Assembly: GCA_050302475.1 (NCBI GenBank)
Contig: JBNLBF010000002.1
Coordinates: 124,001-188,000, forward strand
Direction of reading: 5' to 3'
From: NORP23 sp050302475
GTDB taxonomy: Bacteria > Pseudomonadota > Alphaproteobacteria > Rhodobacterales > Rhodobacteraceae
Length of the DNA: 64,000 nucleotides
Shown here in pieces: positions 33,111-41,456 of the stretch. Numbering within the stretch: the first letter of the stretch is position 1; every line of letters begins with the position of its first letter. The notes beneath the pieces are model-generated. The model was not told where the DNA came from. It did not search any database and saw nothing but the letters and a program-made list of their open reading frames with translations. The position numbers and the translations under genes are program-made.

Positions 33111-33614
33111 TTAAAATATCCCCTCCGGCGGGTCCGCAACAATCCGACCGGCGGCTAAATCCACCGTCGGCACGATCTCCATTGTGAAGGGCAGAAGGGC
33201 CGGGCTTTTGCCGTGGGACATGACCTCCAGAATATCACCCGCGCCGTGGTTCAGAACAGCTTTGACTTTACCTAGAACCTCGCCGCCGGTATCCACAACT
33301 TCCAGCCCGATCAGGTCGGAGTGGTAATATTCGTCGTCCGGCAGCGCGGGCAGTTTTTCGCGAGCGGCATAGAGCCGAGTCCCACGCAGAGCGTCGGCGT
33401 CCTCTTTCGAGCGCAGACCCATATTTGCGGCGTATCCACCCTTCACCGACCGGTTGATTTTTAACGGAAACTCGCGGCCATCTTCGGTCTGCAACGGGCT
33501 GTATTTGGCGATATCTTCGGGTTCAGCACAGAAACTCTTGATCCGCACCTCGCCGCGCACACCGAACGATCCGGAAACTGCGCCGACACAAACGTAACCG
33601 TCCATTTTGCTCAT
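33111..33614 (-). CDS. rimM: Ribosome maturation factor RimM
   Basis: 167 residues. N-terminal RimM beta-barrel with VCVGAVSGSFGVRGEVRIKS (about 8-27) and a PRC-barrel C-terminal half, DEYYHSDLIGLEVVD. RimM assists 30S head assembly and binds S19. It overlaps the EVE-domain gene by 4 bp and is the third gene after rpsP. Confidence 0.95.
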   Translation of the reverse strand: MSKMDGYVCVGAVSGSFGVRGEVRIKSFCAEPEDIAKYSPLQTEDGREFPLKINRSVKGGYAANMGLRSKEDADALRGTRLYAAREKLPALPDDEYYHSDLIGLEVVDTGGEVLGKVKAVLNHGAGDILEVMSHGKSPALLPFTMEIVPTVDLAAGRIVADPPEGIF

Positions 33615-34024
33615 GACATCGCCTTTTCGATCAGGTCGAAATCATGTTCGGAAATCTCAAACAGACTGCGCCGCACGGCCATGCCCCAGTTTTTCGGGTT
33701 GCGGACAAATTCCAGCGGTTCCAGCAGGGGTTTGATGGGCGCACGATCAATCACTTCGTAACGTGCCGGGCGAACCCATGCCGCCATACCGTCGAAATCC
33801 GCCTCGTAAGGGTCACCATCCAGCACCGTGCCGCATGCGACGAATGCCTGCACCACGTCACCTTCACGATAACCCTCGCGGGGGGCGTAATACGTAAAAC
33901 GGTCCCCCGGCGACAGCTTGAGGACCGATTCTTTTTTACCATGCGAAAAGGCGCAGAAACCGCGTTCGCTGCCGGTTTTCATATGCATCGCCCCAACGAC
34001 GCCAACCCAGTAACGTGTGCTCAT
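33611..34024 (-). CDS. EVE domain protein (modified-nucleobase reader fold)
   Basis: 137 residues, a single EVE domain of the PUA/YTH-like superfamily. YWVGVVGAMHMKTG at the start, FCAFSHGKKESVLKLSPGD and FTYYAPREG are typical, and the aromatic residues form the pocket for a modified base. EVE proteins are thought to recognise modified cytosines or tRNA bases and often occur with restriction or toxin systems. Here the gene sits between rpsP and rimM, sharing a 4-bp overlap with rimM, which suggests an RNA-related housekeeping job instead (inference). Confidence 0.82.
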   Translation of the reverse strand: MSTRYWVGVVGAMHMKTGSERGFCAFSHGKKESVLKLSPGDRFTYYAPREGYREGDVVQAFVACGTVLDGDPYEADFDGMAAWVRPARYEVIDRAPIKPLLEPLEFVRNPKNWGMAVRRSLFEISEHDFDLIEKAMS

Positions 34025-34050
34025 ATCTGCGCCCTCCTGTTGGGGAAAGC

Positions 34051-34533
34051 TTATTCCGCCTTCTCTTCGTCAGCAACAGCCTCTTCAGCGGCGGCTTCTT
34101 CTGCCGGAGCCTCTTCAGCCGGAGCTTCGGCTTCTGCGACAGCTTCTTCAGCCGGAGCTTCTTCCTCAGCCGGGGCAGCAGCAGCTTCGGCGGCTTCAGC
34201 CTCTTTCGCGGCTTTCTCTTCAGCCCGTTCCTGTGCAGCTTTGCCCGGCGTCCCTTTGTTCGGGTTGTTGCGGGTTTTCTTGTCCAGAACGCCAGCAGCT
34301 TCGAGGAAACGCGACACGCGGTCAGTAACCTGTGCGCCTTCACCCAACCAATGTTTCACGCGATCAAGGTCGATCTTGATACGGTCTTCGCTGTCTTTGG
34401 GCAGCAGCGGGTTATAGGTGCCGATCTTTTCGATGTAACGACCATCACGCGGCATGCGCGTGTCGGCGACGACAATGCGATAGAAAGGGCGTTTTTTCGA
34501 CCCACCACGGGCCAGACGGATTTTAGTTGCCAT
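34051..34533 (-). CDS. rpsP: 30S ribosomal protein S16 with long Ala/Glu-rich C-terminal extension
   Basis: 160 residues. Residues 1-85 are ordinary S16 (MATKIRLARGGSKKRPFYRI..., GTYNPLLPKDSEDRI). From about residue 97 to the end the protein is an Ala/Glu/Pro repeat with the unit APAEEA or close variants. Other S16 proteins are 80-100 residues, so about 60 residues are added. The tail is acidic and probably disordered. First gene of the rpsP-EVE-rimM set. Confidence 0.95.
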   Translation of the reverse strand: MATKIRLARGGSKKRPFYRIVVADTRMPRDGRYIEKIGTYNPLLPKDSEDRIKIDLDRVKHWLGEGAQVTDRVSRFLEAAGVLDKKTRNNPNKGTPGKAAQERAEEKAAKEAEAAEAAAAPAEEEAPAEEAVAEAEAPAEEAPAEEAAAEEAVADEEKAE

Positions 34534-34566
34534 TGTATATCTCCTTAGATGGCTGGTTCGGGGTGG

Positions 34567-34869
34567 TTACCCCTCATTCTTGATTTTCTCGTGATGCCTG
34601 ATGACTTCGGAAATGACGAAGCTCAGGAATTTCTTGGCAAATTCGGGGTCGAGGTTGGCTTTGACGGCCAGTTCCTCCAACCGCGCAATCTGTTTGGCTT
34701 CACGCGCAGGGTCGGATGCCGGGAGGTCATGTTCCGCCTTAAGCCGACCAACTTCCTGCGTGTGTTTGAACCGCTCGCCCAGCGTGTAGACGAGGATGGA
34801 GTCCAGACGGTCGATGCTTTCGCGATGACCTTTCAGGAGCTCGGCGGCTTTTTCTTGGTCCGGTGTCAT
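34567..34869 (-). CDS. Chorismate mutase (AroQ class)
   Basis: 100 residues, an all-alpha AroQ chorismate mutase. The pattern RESIDRLDSILVYTLGERF (about 16-34) gives the N-terminal arginine and helix H1; VGRLKAEHDLPASDPAREAKQ follows, with the Lys and Arg that bind chorismate. It converts chorismate to prephenate for Phe and Tyr synthesis. It overlaps the GNAT stop by 4 bp and is 33 bp before rpsP. Confidence 0.9.
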   Translation of the reverse strand: MTPDQEKAAELLKGHRESIDRLDSILVYTLGERFKHTQEVGRLKAEHDLPASDPAREAKQIARLEELAVKANLDPEFAKKFLSFVISEVIRHHEKIKNEG

Positions 34870-35384
34870 TGCACGGCCTCCGGTGCTGGATGGACATAAA
34901 CGCCCAAGGTTCCAAAATTCGGATGGTTGAAATCATAGTCATGCGTGGCGCCCAGACGGTTGGCCAGCGCCAGCGAGCGGCTGTTGTTCGCGTCAATCAG
35001 ACTAACGATCCGGGTCCAGCCGAGCGTGTTATATACGTAATCCTGCGCGGCCTCGGCGGCCTCAAACGCATATCCCTTGCCTTCGGCCCCGTCGAAAACA
35101 GTCCAGCCGATTTCGGGTTCGGGCCAGTCGTGGGAATGAAGAACGCCCACGAAGCCCACACTTGCCGGACCGTCTTTCACGTCCAGCGTCCAGCGCCCGT
35201 AGCCGCGCATCGTCCAATGGCCGATGATCGCCGCCAGTTTGAACCAAGCCTGTTGTTCGTCATATGGTCCACCTACGGTTTTGGAACGCTCACCCGCGAG
35301 GAAGTCGCGATAGGCATCAAAATCCTGTGGGCCCGGTGGGCGCATGATCAGGCGGTCGGTTTCAAGTGTCGGGATGGAGATCAT
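34866..35384 (-). CDS. GNAT family N-acetyltransferase (RimJ/RimL type)
   Basis: 172 residues from MISIPTLETDRL; an extra 30 in-frame residues upstream are Arg-rich and do not look coding. The RimJ/RimL-like pattern is LETDRLIMRPP near 7-17, EIGWTVFDGAEGKGYAFEA near 91-109 (acetyl-CoA pyrophosphate loop) and RIVSLIDANNSRSLALANRLG. It probably acetylates a protein N-terminus or small amine. It overlaps both neighbours by 4 bp, inside a chain ffh - VOC - GNAT - chorismate mutase. Confidence 0.85.
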   Translation of the reverse strand: MISIPTLETDRLIMRPPGPQDFDAYRDFLAGERSKTVGGPYDEQQAWFKLAAIIGHWTMRGYGRWTLDVKDGPASVGFVGVLHSHDWPEPEIGWTVFDGAEGKGYAFEAAEAAQDYVYNTLGWTRIVSLIDANNSRSLALANRLGATHDYDFNHPNFGTLGVYVHPAPEAVQ

Positions 35385-35779
35385 GCGGCCACCCCTGTGA
35401 AGTAGGGATCGCCTGCGTCTTTCAATTCGCACGCATTGCCGTCGGGATCGATGAAATTGGCGATCTCGCCCCATTCAAAACTGCGCCGCTCAACGGCGAT
35501 ACCCGCCTCTGACAGCAGCTTTGCTGCAGCGTCCACATCATCGACATTAAACCGCAGCATGGTCGGGTTGCCCGATTGTGGCTTGCGTCCATCATGGGCA
35601 ACACCACCACCTTCAACCATCAGGTAACCATCCCCAAATCGCAGGCAACATATCCCCGGTTTTTCGAACCAGACCGGCAGGCCCAACAGGTCGCGGTAAA
35701 ACGCAACGCAGTCCTCGAACCGCTCGGTCCCGAGAATAATCCCCGGTGTTTTCAGGAGGTCACCGATGCGCTGGGTCAT
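35381..35779 (-). CDS. VOC (glyoxalase/bleomycin-resistance-like) family protein
   Basis: 132 residues, one VOC module of two beta-alpha-beta-beta-beta repeats (EDCVAFYRDLLGLPVWFEKP and VDAAAKLLSEAGI...NFIDPDGNACELKD). The C-terminal glutamate in CELKD is in the metal-ligand position. No reaction can be named. It overlaps ffh and the GNAT gene by 4 bp each, so it is translationally coupled to a signal-recognition gene, an odd pairing. Confidence 0.82.
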   Translation of the reverse strand: MTQRIGDLLKTPGIILGTERFEDCVAFYRDLLGLPVWFEKPGICCLRFGDGYLMVEGGGVAHDGRKPQSGNPTMLRFNVDDVDAAAKLLSEAGIAVERRSFEWGEIANFIDPDGNACELKDAGDPYFTGVAA

Positions 35780-37272
35780 TTCTTCTTCCCAAACCCCGAC
35801 AAGTTACCGGGTAGGCCACCGCCACCCAATCCTGGTAATCCACCCGGCATCTGTTTGCCCATCGCCTTGGCGGCTTTTTCCATCGCGGCAGGATCGTTCA
35901 TGTCAGGCATGCCACCGGGCAGACCGCCCTTGCCCATCATCCCTTTCATCGCTTGCTTCAGCATCCCGCCTTTGCCCATCTTCTTCATCATGTCGCCCAT
36001 CTGGCGCTGCATTTTCAGAAGTTTGTTGAGCTCCGAAACTTCCAGCCCGGCCCCGGCGGCCACACGTTTCTTGCGACTGGCCTGCATGATCTGCGGATTG
36101 GCGCGCTCGCGCTTAGTCATGGAGTTGATAAGGGCGATCTGGCGTTTCAGCACGGTGTCATCCATGCCCGATTCATCCATCTGTTTCTGGTATTTTCCCA
36201 TGCCGGGCATCATGCCCATCAGGCCTTCCATGCCGCCCATCTGAAGCATCTGTTCCAGCTGCTTCTTCAGGTCATTCATGTTGAACTGGCCCTTCATCAT
36301 GCGCTTCATCATGCGCTCGGCCTGTTCCTGTTCGATCGTCTCCTGCGCCTTTTCGACGAGGGAGACGATATCGCCCATGCCTAGAATACGACCCGCAACA
36401 CGTTCGGGGTGGAATTCCTCCAGCGCGTCCATCTTCTCGCCAAGGCCGACAAACTTGATCGGCTTGCCGGTGACCGCACGCATGGACAGGGCCGCGCCAC
36501 CGCGACCGTCACCGTCCATACGGGTCAGGACAACGCCGCTGATGCCGATCCGGTTGTCGAAATTTTCCGCCGTATTAACCGCGTCCTGACCGGTCAGCCC
36601 GTCAACGACCAACAGCGTCTCGCGCGGTTTGGTTTCGTTGCGGACGGCCTCCACCTCGGCCATTAGTTCGTCGTCGATGGACAAACGGCCTGCGGTGTCG
36701 AGCATGTAAACATCATACCCACCCAGTGTCGCCTGCTGCTTCGCGCGTTTGGCGATTTGCACGGCGCTTTCGCCCTTTACGATAGGCAGCGTGTCGACGC
36801 CGATCTGGGTGCCGAGAACCGCCAGCTGTTCCATCGCAGCCGGGCGGTAGATGTCGAGCGAGGCCATCAGCACCCGCTTGCCATTCCTTTCAGTCAGGCG
36901 CTTGGCGAGCTTGGCGGTCGTCGTCGTCTTACCGCCGCCCTGCAAGCCGACCATCAGAATTGGCGCAGGCGGGTTGTCAATTTTCAGCTCACCGAGATTG
37001 GCATTGTCGCCCGCCAGAACTTTGACCAGTTCGTCATGAACGATTTTGACGACCTGCTGGCCCGGAGTGACGGATTTGGTAACGGCCTGTCCGGTTGCCT
37101 TGTCCTGCACGGATTTGACGAAATCGCGGGCGACGGGCAGCGAGACGTCCGCTTCCAGCAACGCCACCCGAACCTCGCGGAGCGCCGTTTCGACGTCAGC
37201 ATCGGAAAGCGCACCCTGCTTGGTGAGCTTATCGAATACGCCACCAAGGCGTTCTGACAGATTCTCAAACAT
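35776..37272 (-). CDS. ffh: Signal recognition particle protein Ffh
   Basis: 498 residues from the ATG behind AAGGAGGACCGC; a longer frame upstream is not coding. NG GTPase domain with GLQGGGKTTTTAKLAKRL (P-loop near 105-122), DTAGR and TRMDGDGRGG; then the M domain (about 325-498), rich in methionine with repeated Gly-Met-Lys near the end (GGMLKQAMKGMMG, GGLPGGMP). Binds signal sequences and 4.5S RNA and delivers ribosomes to FtsY. It is the first gene of the chain reaching to rpsP. Confidence 0.96.
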   Translation of the reverse strand: MFENLSERLGGVFDKLTKQGALSDADVETALREVRVALLEADVSLPVARDFVKSVQDKATGQAVTKSVTPGQQVVKIVHDELVKVLAGDNANLGELKIDNPPAPILMVGLQGGGKTTTTAKLAKRLTERNGKRVLMASLDIYRPAAMEQLAVLGTQIGVDTLPIVKGESAVQIAKRAKQQATLGGYDVYMLDTAGRLSIDDELMAEVEAVRNETKPRETLLVVDGLTGQDAVNTAENFDNRIGISGVVLTRMDGDGRGGAALSMRAVTGKPIKFVGLGEKMDALEEFHPERVAGRILGMGDIVSLVEKAQETIEQEQAERMMKRMMKGQFNMNDLKKQLEQMLQMGGMEGLMGMMPGMGKYQKQMDESGMDDTVLKRQIALINSMTKRERANPQIMQASRKKRVAAGAGLEVSELNKLLKMQRQMGDMMKKMGKGGMLKQAMKGMMGKGGLPGGMPDMNDPAAMEKAAKAMGKQMPGGLPGLGGGGLPGNLSGFGKKK

Positions 37273-37342
37273 GCGGTCCTCCTTGAAGGCCCAATCCAAA
37301 CGACAATCGCACCAGTGGGCGCAACGCGCTGACTGGTGGCGA

Positions 37343-37381
37343 TCCCTGCCCCATGCAGGGACCGGAAGCTTGACCTTCCGG
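37343..37381 (-). other. Tandem hairpins upstream of ffh
   Basis: Two perfect 7-bp hairpins in a row: CCGGAAG/CTTCCGG (37362-37381, 6-nt loop) and TCCCTGC/GCAGGGA (37343-37361, 5-nt loop), about 70-110 bp before the ffh start. They could be a structured leader of ffh mRNA. I looked for 4.5S RNA here and do not see its conserved loop. Confidence 0.4.
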
Positions 37382-37501
37382 AGATTGGGCGTGCAATAGT
37401 GGAAATGGGGATGCGGGTCAAGCCTGTCAACGCAATCCATCGGCGCGCTTGTCGGCGCGAGATTTACAAGTCGCTACAGCCGGGACCCCCGGCGCGGATA
37501 T

Positions 37502-38026
37502 ATGGACAAATTGGAAATGAAGAAAGTTCTACTGTTGCGCGGGATCAATGTCGGCGGTGGCAACAAACTTCCGATGGTCGATCTGCGTGCGATATTGGAA
37601 AGTCTGGGGGCGCGTGACGTTCAAACCTACATCGCCTCGGGCAATGTTGTGTTTAGCGGTGATGTGTCGGAGAACGCCATTTCCGGTGCCATCGAGGCTG
37701 CAAAAGGGTTTCGCGTGCGGGTGATGGTTCTGAACGCCGACAGTTTCCGCCTGATCGCCAAGGCCTGTCCGTTTGACGCGCCCGAAGGGAAGATGCTGCA
37801 TGTCTGGTATCTGACGGGTCCCGCACGGTTTGATGACGATCTGGCAGCGGAGTTGAAGGCGCAATCCGAGCAGTATCATGTCACCGACCGCGCGATTTAT
37901 CTGCTGGCCCCCGACGGGATCGGGCGGTCAAAACTGGCCGAGAAGATGGACAAGGTCGCGGGCGTTCAGACGACCGCGCGCAACTGGAACACGGTCACGA
38001 AATTGTTGGAGATGCTTGCGGACTGA
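37502..38026 (+). CDS. DUF1697 family protein
   Basis: 174 residues (ATG 37517 gives the more usual start MKKVLLLRGINVGG). The LLRGINVGGGNKLPM motif (about 10-24) and the ending TARNWNTVTKLLEM are typical of DUF1697, whose function is unknown. It is divergent from ffh and followed by trhO 37 bp later. Confidence 0.85.
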   Translation: MDKLEMKKVLLLRGINVGGGNKLPMVDLRAILESLGARDVQTYIASGNVVFSGDVSENAISGAIEAAKGFRVRVMVLNADSFRLIAKACPFDAPEGKMLHVWYLTGPARFDDDLAAELKAQSEQYHVTDRAIYLLAPDGIGRSKLAEKMDKVAGVQTTARNWNTVTKLLEMLAD

Positions 38027-38063
38027 CTTGCGTAAGCATCGGCTTGGCGCTATCTGAGCGCGC

Positions 38064-38984
38064 ATGACCTGGACCATCGCCGCCCTTTACCATTTCACAC
38101 CCTTCCCCGACCCGGCTGCCCTGCGCGGGCCGTTGCAGGATGCGTGTGACAAAAATGGTATTCGTGGCTCGCTGCTGCTGGCTAAGGAAGGGATCAACGG
38201 CACCATCGCCGGATCTCGCGAAGGGATTGACGCGATCCTTACCTATATCCGCGCCCTGCCCGGTTGTTCTGACCTTGAACATAAGGAAAGCCTCGCGACC
38301 GAGGAGCCATTCCTGCGTATGAAGGTCAGGCTAAAGAAAGAAATCGTAACCATGGGCGAGCCCGATATCGACCCGCGCGTCAATGTCGGCCAGTATGTGA
38401 CGCCTGAGGATTGGAACGATCTGATCTCTGAGGACGATGTCGTCGTCATCGACACGCGCAATGACTACGAATATGCCATCGGCACGTTCGAAGGCGCTAT
38501 CGACCCCCACACCGCCAGCTTCCGCGAATTCCCACAATGGTGGGAGGAAAATAAAGACCGTTTCCACAATAAACGCGTTGCCATGTTTTGCACGGGCGGT
38601 ATCAGGTGTGAGAAATCGACCAATTACCTGTTGCAACAAGGCGTTTCGGACGTGTTCCATCTGAAAGGCGGGATTCTGAAGTATCTGGAAGAGGTGCCGG
38701 AGGATCAGTCAAAATGGCAAGGCGAGTGCTTTGTGTTTGACAGCCGCGTGTCGGTTGGCCACGGGCTGAAGGAAGGGCCCTACCACCTATGCTACGCCTG
38801 CCGCCGTCCAATTTCGGATGCCGACATGAAACGTCCGGAATTCGAAAAAGGCGTCAGCTGCCATCAGTGTATAGACGAACATGACGAAGATCGTCGTGAA
38901 CGTTTTCGCGAACGTCAGAAACAGGTGATGCTGGCGGAGCAGCGTGGCGAGCGGCATATCGGGGCGACAGTGGATTTAGGCTAA
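38064..38984 (+). CDS. trhO: tRNA uridine(34) hydroxylase TrhO (rhodanese family, YceA)
   Basis: 306 residues. N-terminal acylphosphatase-like part (about 1-95), then a rhodanese domain with the active-site loop CTGGIRC (Cys176 and Cys182) and a C-terminal Cys pair region, CYACRRP and SCHQC, that may bind metal. TrhO makes 5-hydroxyuridine at tRNA wobble position 34 with oxygen. The stop codon shares CTAA with the convergent MFS gene. Confidence 0.92.
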   Translation: MTWTIAALYHFTPFPDPAALRGPLQDACDKNGIRGSLLLAKEGINGTIAGSREGIDAILTYIRALPGCSDLEHKESLATEEPFLRMKVRLKKEIVTMGEPDIDPRVNVGQYVTPEDWNDLISEDDVVVIDTRNDYEYAIGTFEGAIDPHTASFREFPQWWEENKDRFHNKRVAMFCTGGIRCEKSTNYLLQQGVSDVFHLKGGILKYLEEVPEDQSKWQGECFVFDSRVSVGHGLKEGPYHLCYACRRPISDADMKRPEFEKGVSCHQCIDEHDEDRRERFRERQKQVMLAEQRGERHIGATVDLG

Positions 38985-40222
38985 GCCGTCACAGCCCGCC
39001 CCAGCGGTTTCTCTCGTATCGGCAGATGCACGATGGCCGAGAACAATCCAACTCCGACACCGACCCACCAGATCACGTTATAATTGCCATAGATGTCATA
39101 CATCGTCCCACCCAGCCAGACGCCGAGGAATGATCCCAACTGGTGGCTGAAGAACACGATCCCATAGAGCGTGCCCATATACCGCAGCCCGTAAATATGG
39201 GCGACAAGGCCGGAAGTCAGCGGCACCGTGGCCAGCCATAGCGAGCCCATGGTGATGGAGAAGACGATCACTGTCACCGGTGTCATCGGGGCCAGAATGA
39301 ACCATGCGGCGATCACCGTTCGCGCCAGATAAATCCCCGCAAGCAAATATTTTTTCGAATAACGTTTGCCCAGATATCCTGCCGTCAGCGTGCCGGCGAT
39401 ATTGGCCAATCCGATCAACGCGATGGAAAATGCCCCAAGCGCCGAGGTTGTCGTGATCCCCATCGTTGCCAGCACGCCGCCGGGCATGATGGGGCCGCAG
39501 ACCTCGGTCACAAATGCGGGGAAATGGGCGGTGATGAAGGCTAGCTGATAGCCACAGGAAAAGAAGCCGATGAAGATCAGGCTGTAGGACGGGTCCTTGA
39601 ACGCTTTGACCAGAATCTGGCCCATCGACTCTTCCAGCTCGGCTTTGTTGGCCGTGGGTTCCGCGCGCATCATGGGCAGCATGAACAGCGCCAGCAGGAT
39701 GATCCCGGCGAAGATCAGGAACACCTGAGACCAGTTCATCATCGACAGCATATATTCCGCGAAAGGAGGCCCAACGACCTGCCCCGCCGATCCGGCAGCC
39801 GTGGCTACAGCCAGCGCCATGGAGCGGTTTTCGTCAGACGCGGCGCGGCCCACAACGGCCAGTACAACGCCGAACCCCGTTCCGGCCACGCCGAACCCGA
39901 CAAGGATTGACAAGAATTGATGTGCCTCGGGCGTAACCGCAAAACTGCTGAGCACCAGACCAAGCGAATAGACCAATGCCCCTGCAATAATTGCCCGGCG
40001 ATCCCCGAATTTCTCGGCCAACGCCCCAAAAATCGGTTGCCCGATCCCCCAGGCGAGATTCTGAATCGCGATGGCCAGCGAAAACTCCGCCCGCGGCCAG
40101 TTGAATTCCGACGCTATCGGGATCTGGAAAACGCCATAGGACGCACGGATTGCGAACCCGAGAAGCAAGACAACACACCCACCGATCAGCACAGGCGTAA
40201 ACAGTTTTTGCGATTTTTCCAT
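38981..40222 (-). CDS. MFS transporter (OFA/monocarboxylate-like)
   Basis: 413 residues, 12 predicted transmembrane helices. The loop between helices 2 and 3 has GALAEKFGDRRAII, the MFS signature; FGVAGTGFGVVL lies near helix 4-5 and a central loop near 190-210 separates the halves. It resembles oxalate-formate or monocarboxylate transporters of the family (FAIRASYGVFQIPIASEF). Substrate not known. Its stop overlaps that of trhO and it is divergent from zapE. Confidence 0.88.
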   Translation of the reverse strand: MEKSQKLFTPVLIGGCVVLLLGFAIRASYGVFQIPIASEFNWPRAEFSLAIAIQNLAWGIGQPIFGALAEKFGDRRAIIAGALVYSLGLVLSSFAVTPEAHQFLSILVGFGVAGTGFGVVLAVVGRAASDENRSMALAVATAAGSAGQVVGPPFAEYMLSMMNWSQVFLIFAGIILLALFMLPMMRAEPTANKAELEESMGQILVKAFKDPSYSLIFIGFFSCGYQLAFITAHFPAFVTEVCGPIMPGGVLATMGITTTSALGAFSIALIGLANIAGTLTAGYLGKRYSKKYLLAGIYLARTVIAAWFILAPMTPVTVIVFSITMGSLWLATVPLTSGLVAHIYGLRYMGTLYGIVFFSHQLGSFLGVWLGGTMYDIYGNYNVIWWVGVGVGLFSAIVHLPIREKPLGRAVTA

Positions 40223-40338
40223 GATCCCTCCGGAAAAGGTCCGATGAAGATGGCCTCAGTTTCACGCCTCGTCAAACGAAATGCGGTTAACAACCCCATT
40301 CCAAATCGTTATGAAACCTGTCGGAACAGGAGCCGAAC

Positions 40339-41400
40339 GTGCGCACATATCACCACCTTGTCGAAACCGGAGAGCTGCACCCCGACGTCGCCCAACGCGA
40401 GGTTGCCGGGAAGTTGGACGATCTGGCTGGAGCGTTGGAGGGATATGTCGCCCCTGAACGCAGACGGGGGCTGTTCAAGCGCAAGGCACAGGCTCCGGCA
40501 CGGGGGCTTTATATCTGGGGGGATGTCGGACGCGGCAAATCCATGTTGATGGATATGTTTGTCGCCGCAGCCCCGGTTGCGGCCAAACGACGGATGCACT
40601 TTCATGCCTTCATGCGGGATTTTCACGCAGCGCTTCATGAGCAGCGAAAAAAAACGGAAAAGGACGCGGTGATTGAAGTTGCGCATGCGTTCGCCGATGA
40701 CCTGACACTTTTATGTCTGGACGAGCTGCAAATCCTCGACATCACCGACGCGATGCTCGTGGGGCGGATATTTGACACGCTGTTCAGCCGGGGCGTTGTG
40801 GTGGTCGCAACGTCGAACCGCCACCCGGATGACCTGTATAAGGACGGGCTGAACCGTCACCTGTTTGTCCCATTCATCGAGACAATCAAGTCGGAGTTGG
40901 AGGTAATCGAGTTGGGCGGCGAAGATGACTATCGCCTGCGCGAGTTGCAACGGCTGGAAGTGTATCATCACCCTCTCGGCCCCGACGCCAATGCCGCCAT
41001 GGACCGCGCGTGGGATAGCCTGACGAATAGCGAAGGGGAGCCTTTCACCATCACCCACACGGGTCGCGACCTGATTATCCCGCGCTTTGCCAACAGCGTC
41101 GGGCGCGGGTCTTTCGCTGATTTTTGCGAGGCACCACTGGGTCCCAACGATTACCTGCAAATCGCCAGTGTGTTGAAAGTCCTGATCCTCGACGACATAC
41201 CGCGCCTCAGCCGCGCGAAAAACAACGAGGCGAAACGTTTCGTCACATTGATCGATGCGCTTTATGACAATGGGGTCCGCCTGATCTGTTCCGCCGCTGC
41301 CCCGCCTGCCGAATTATACGAAGATGGCCCAGGCGCGTTTGAGTTCCGCAGAACGGCTTCTCGGCTTGAGGAAATGCAGAGCGCCGAATGGGGACGTTGA
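40339..41400 (+). CDS. zapE: AFG1/ZapE family cell-division ATPase
   Basis: 353 residues from GTG behind AACAGGAGCC. Walker A GDVGRGKSML (61-70), Walker B LLCLDELQILD (near 130), sensor VVVVATSNRHPDDLYKDGLNR and the family ending EFRRTASRLEEMQS. ZapE binds FtsZ and affects Z-ring stability; the mitochondrial relative is AFG1/LACE1. It is divergent from the MFS gene. Confidence 0.92.
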   Translation: MRTYHHLVETGELHPDVAQREVAGKLDDLAGALEGYVAPERRRGLFKRKAQAPARGLYIWGDVGRGKSMLMDMFVAAAPVAAKRRMHFHAFMRDFHAALHEQRKKTEKDAVIEVAHAFADDLTLLCLDELQILDITDAMLVGRIFDTLFSRGVVVVATSNRHPDDLYKDGLNRHLFVPFIETIKSELEVIELGGEDDYRLRELQRLEVYHHPLGPDANAAMDRAWDSLTNSEGEPFTITHTGRDLIIPRFANSVGRGSFADFCEAPLGPNDYLQIASVLKVLILDDIPRLSRAKNNEAKRFVTLIDALYDNGVRLICSAAAPPAELYEDGPGAFEFRRTASRLEEMQSAEWGR

Positions 41401-41456
41401 GAAGAATCGCCTTTTAGGGTATGTTCGCCCTGCGGGAACAATCTGAGGGTGGCAAC

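Noticed and set aside
34015..34548. Serine/phenylalanine-rich repetitive plus-strand frames
   Set aside because: They mirror the Ala/Glu repeat tail of rpsP on the other strand; the repeat is a coding artefact.
37343..37501. Possible 4.5S RNA gene next to ffh
   Set aside because: The conserved GGAAG-type tetraloop context of SRP RNA is not matched; only simple hairpins are present.
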